Source: Ramlibacter sp.
GTDB lineage: Bacteria > Pseudomonadota > Gammaproteobacteria > Burkholderiales > Burkholderiaceae_C
Reading direction: 5' to 3'
Assembly (NCBI GenBank): GCA_028292185.1
Contig: JAQGMT010000122.1
Coordinates: 1 to 6,476, forward strand
Length of the DNA stretch: 6,476 bases
Both the position numbers and the translations under genes were made by a program. Under the pieces are notes generated by a model that was given only the letters and a program-made list of their open reading frames with translations, was not told where the DNA came from and searched no databases. Position 1 is the first letter of the stretch, and each line of letters starts with the position of its first letter. Positions 5,730 to 6,476 of the stretch are shown here, one piece after another.

Positions 5730-6476
5730 CCTTGAATGCTACCGGGGCCGCCGCCTCATCCGCACGCAGCTTCTCGAGCGCCGCCAGGCCGTAATGCGCG
5801 AACCAGAGGCCCGCGAAAGCGAAGATGAGCGTGTAGATCCAGATCGCCACGGGAATGAGGACCACGAACGCCGCCGCGAACAGCGCGCCCGAAGCCCAGA
5901 CGATGCTCGGCGCCGCACCCAGGTAGCCCGTGAGCACGCCGATGCCCAGAAGCCAGGGCCTGTGCTTGCGGAACACTTCGCGGCGTTCGTCCACGCTCGC
6001 GTGCTCGGCCAGTGCGTCGAAGGCCATCACGCGGTAAGTGAGCCATCCCCAGATCAGCGGCGGCAGGACCAGGATGAGGGGCGGCACCAGCCACAGCGGC
6101 AGCGAAACGACGAAAGCGAGCAGCGCAAGCAGGGACGAGCCCAGTGACCAGGCGATGCTGAGCGACAGCGACCCGCCATGCTTGCGCTCGAGGTTCGGGA
6201 AACGCCGTTGCGCCACCAGCGAGGTCAGCGCCGGCCCCATGAGCACGGCGACCAGCAGCAACGAGCCGAGGACGATCAGCGGGGTGACCGCGAAGATGAC
6301 GATCAAGGGCGCCACGACGGTCTTCAGGTTGCCCGCGCCCACGCCTTGCAGCCAGTTCCAGATGCTGCGCAGCAGGTCGGACGACTCCAGTATCGCGCGC
6401 ACCCACTGAAGCGCCGGATCCCAGAAGAAGTAGCCCAGGCCCAGCGACAGCGCCACCATCACGACGAGCGGCAGGA
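5704..6476 (-). CDS. EI24-domain (CysZ-like) integral membrane protein, N-terminus cut by window edge
   Basis: The C-terminal 256 residues of a multi-pass inner-membrane protein. A GTG at 6462 could be read as a start, but the frame stays open to the edge (LPLVV before MVALSLGLGYFFW). That is hydrophobic sequence continuing a membrane segment, so the real start is outside. Hydrophobic segments are visible at about 6476-6425, near VVAPLIVIFAVTPLIVLGS and LLALLAFVVSLPLW, in the adjoining VPPLILVLPPLIWGW, and in a C-terminal pair ending WFAHYGLAALEKL. The loop YRVMAFDALAEHAS followed by ERREVFRKHRPWLLG is characteristic of the EI24 family. CysZ is the sulfate-uptake member of this family, but nothing here ties this gene to sulfur, so no substrate is assigned. 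Its end overlaps the start of the cinA-like gene by 26 nt. Confidence 0.87.
   Translation of the reverse strand, partial: LPLVVMVALSLGLGYFFWDPALQWVRAILESSDLLRSIWNWLQGVGAGNLKTVVAPLIVIFAVTPLIVLGSLLLVAVLMGPALTSLVAQRRFPNLERKHGGSLSLSIAWSLGSSLLALLAFVVSLPLWLVPPLILVLPPLIWGWLTYRVMAFDALAEHASVDERREVFRKHRPWLLGIGVLTGYLGAAPSIVWASGALFAAAFVVLIPVAIWIYTLIFAFAGLWFAHYGLAALEKLRADEAAAPVAFKDDENTTRG

Noticed and set aside
4728..5735. 335-codon plus-strand open frame opposite the cinA-like gene and through the glnA regulatory gap
   Set aside because: It would run through the sigma-54 promoter and the NtrC sites and is antisense to a well-supported gene. There is no recognisable product.
5704..6462. EI24 gene complete with a GTG start at 6462
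   Set aside because: The reading frame stays open and hydrophobic up to the window edge, and a start here would begin inside a membrane segment. It is treated as partial.
1..6476. Mobile elements, CRISPR, toxin-antitoxin, phage genes or other novel systems
   Set aside because: All coding space is taken by conserved housekeeping families in one orientation with uniform composition. No direct-repeat array, transposase motif or integration boundary was seen.

Overview
The window looks like an ordinary chromosomal region from a high-GC betaproteobacterium, probably Burkholderiales and most likely Comamonadaceae-like (Variovorax/Ramlibacter/Polaromonas type). This is judged from protein sequence style, base composition and gene order, not from a database search. 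Every real gene lies on the minus strand, so transcription runs from high to low coordinates. No mobile element, CRISPR array, tRNA or rRNA was seen.

In transcription order: (1) the 3' part of an EI24-family (CysZ-like) membrane protein gene, cut by the right edge; (2) a CinA N-terminal-type (COG1058, MoCF/molybdopterin-binding-like) protein whose start overlaps the end of the EI24 gene; (3) a 211-bp regulatory gap; (4) glnA, a type I (adenylylatable) glutamine synthetase; (5) a gap with three consecutive hairpins, the last a strong intrinsic terminator; (6) a small exported coiled-coil protein of unknown function; (7) ntrB (glnL), the nitrogen-sensing histidine kinase; (8) ntrC (glnG), the sigma-54-dependent response regulator, complete except for its last residues at the left edge.

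The functional core is the classic nitrogen-control circuit. NtrB phosphorylates NtrC, and NtrC-P activates sigma-54 promoters. The gap upstream of glnA holds a well-formed sigma-54 -24/-12 element (GG-N10-GC) about 52 bases upstream of the glnA start codon. About 130-185 bp upstream of the predicted transcription start lie one excellent and two weaker NtrC-type palindromes, an enhancer layout like that of enterobacterial glnA. The order glnA-ntrB-ntrC resembles enteric glnALG. Here, however, a secreted-protein gene and a strong terminator sit between glnA and ntrB, so ntrBC is probably transcribed mainly from a promoter in front of that small gene.

The window is mostly conserved housekeeping DNA, and I do not see a novel system. 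The points worth a second look are the hairpin-rich glnA 3' region (a possible 3'UTR-derived RNA), the NtrC site array running into the end of the cinA-like gene, and the unexplained exported protein tied to ntrBC. No gene-free stretch exceeds 300 bases.
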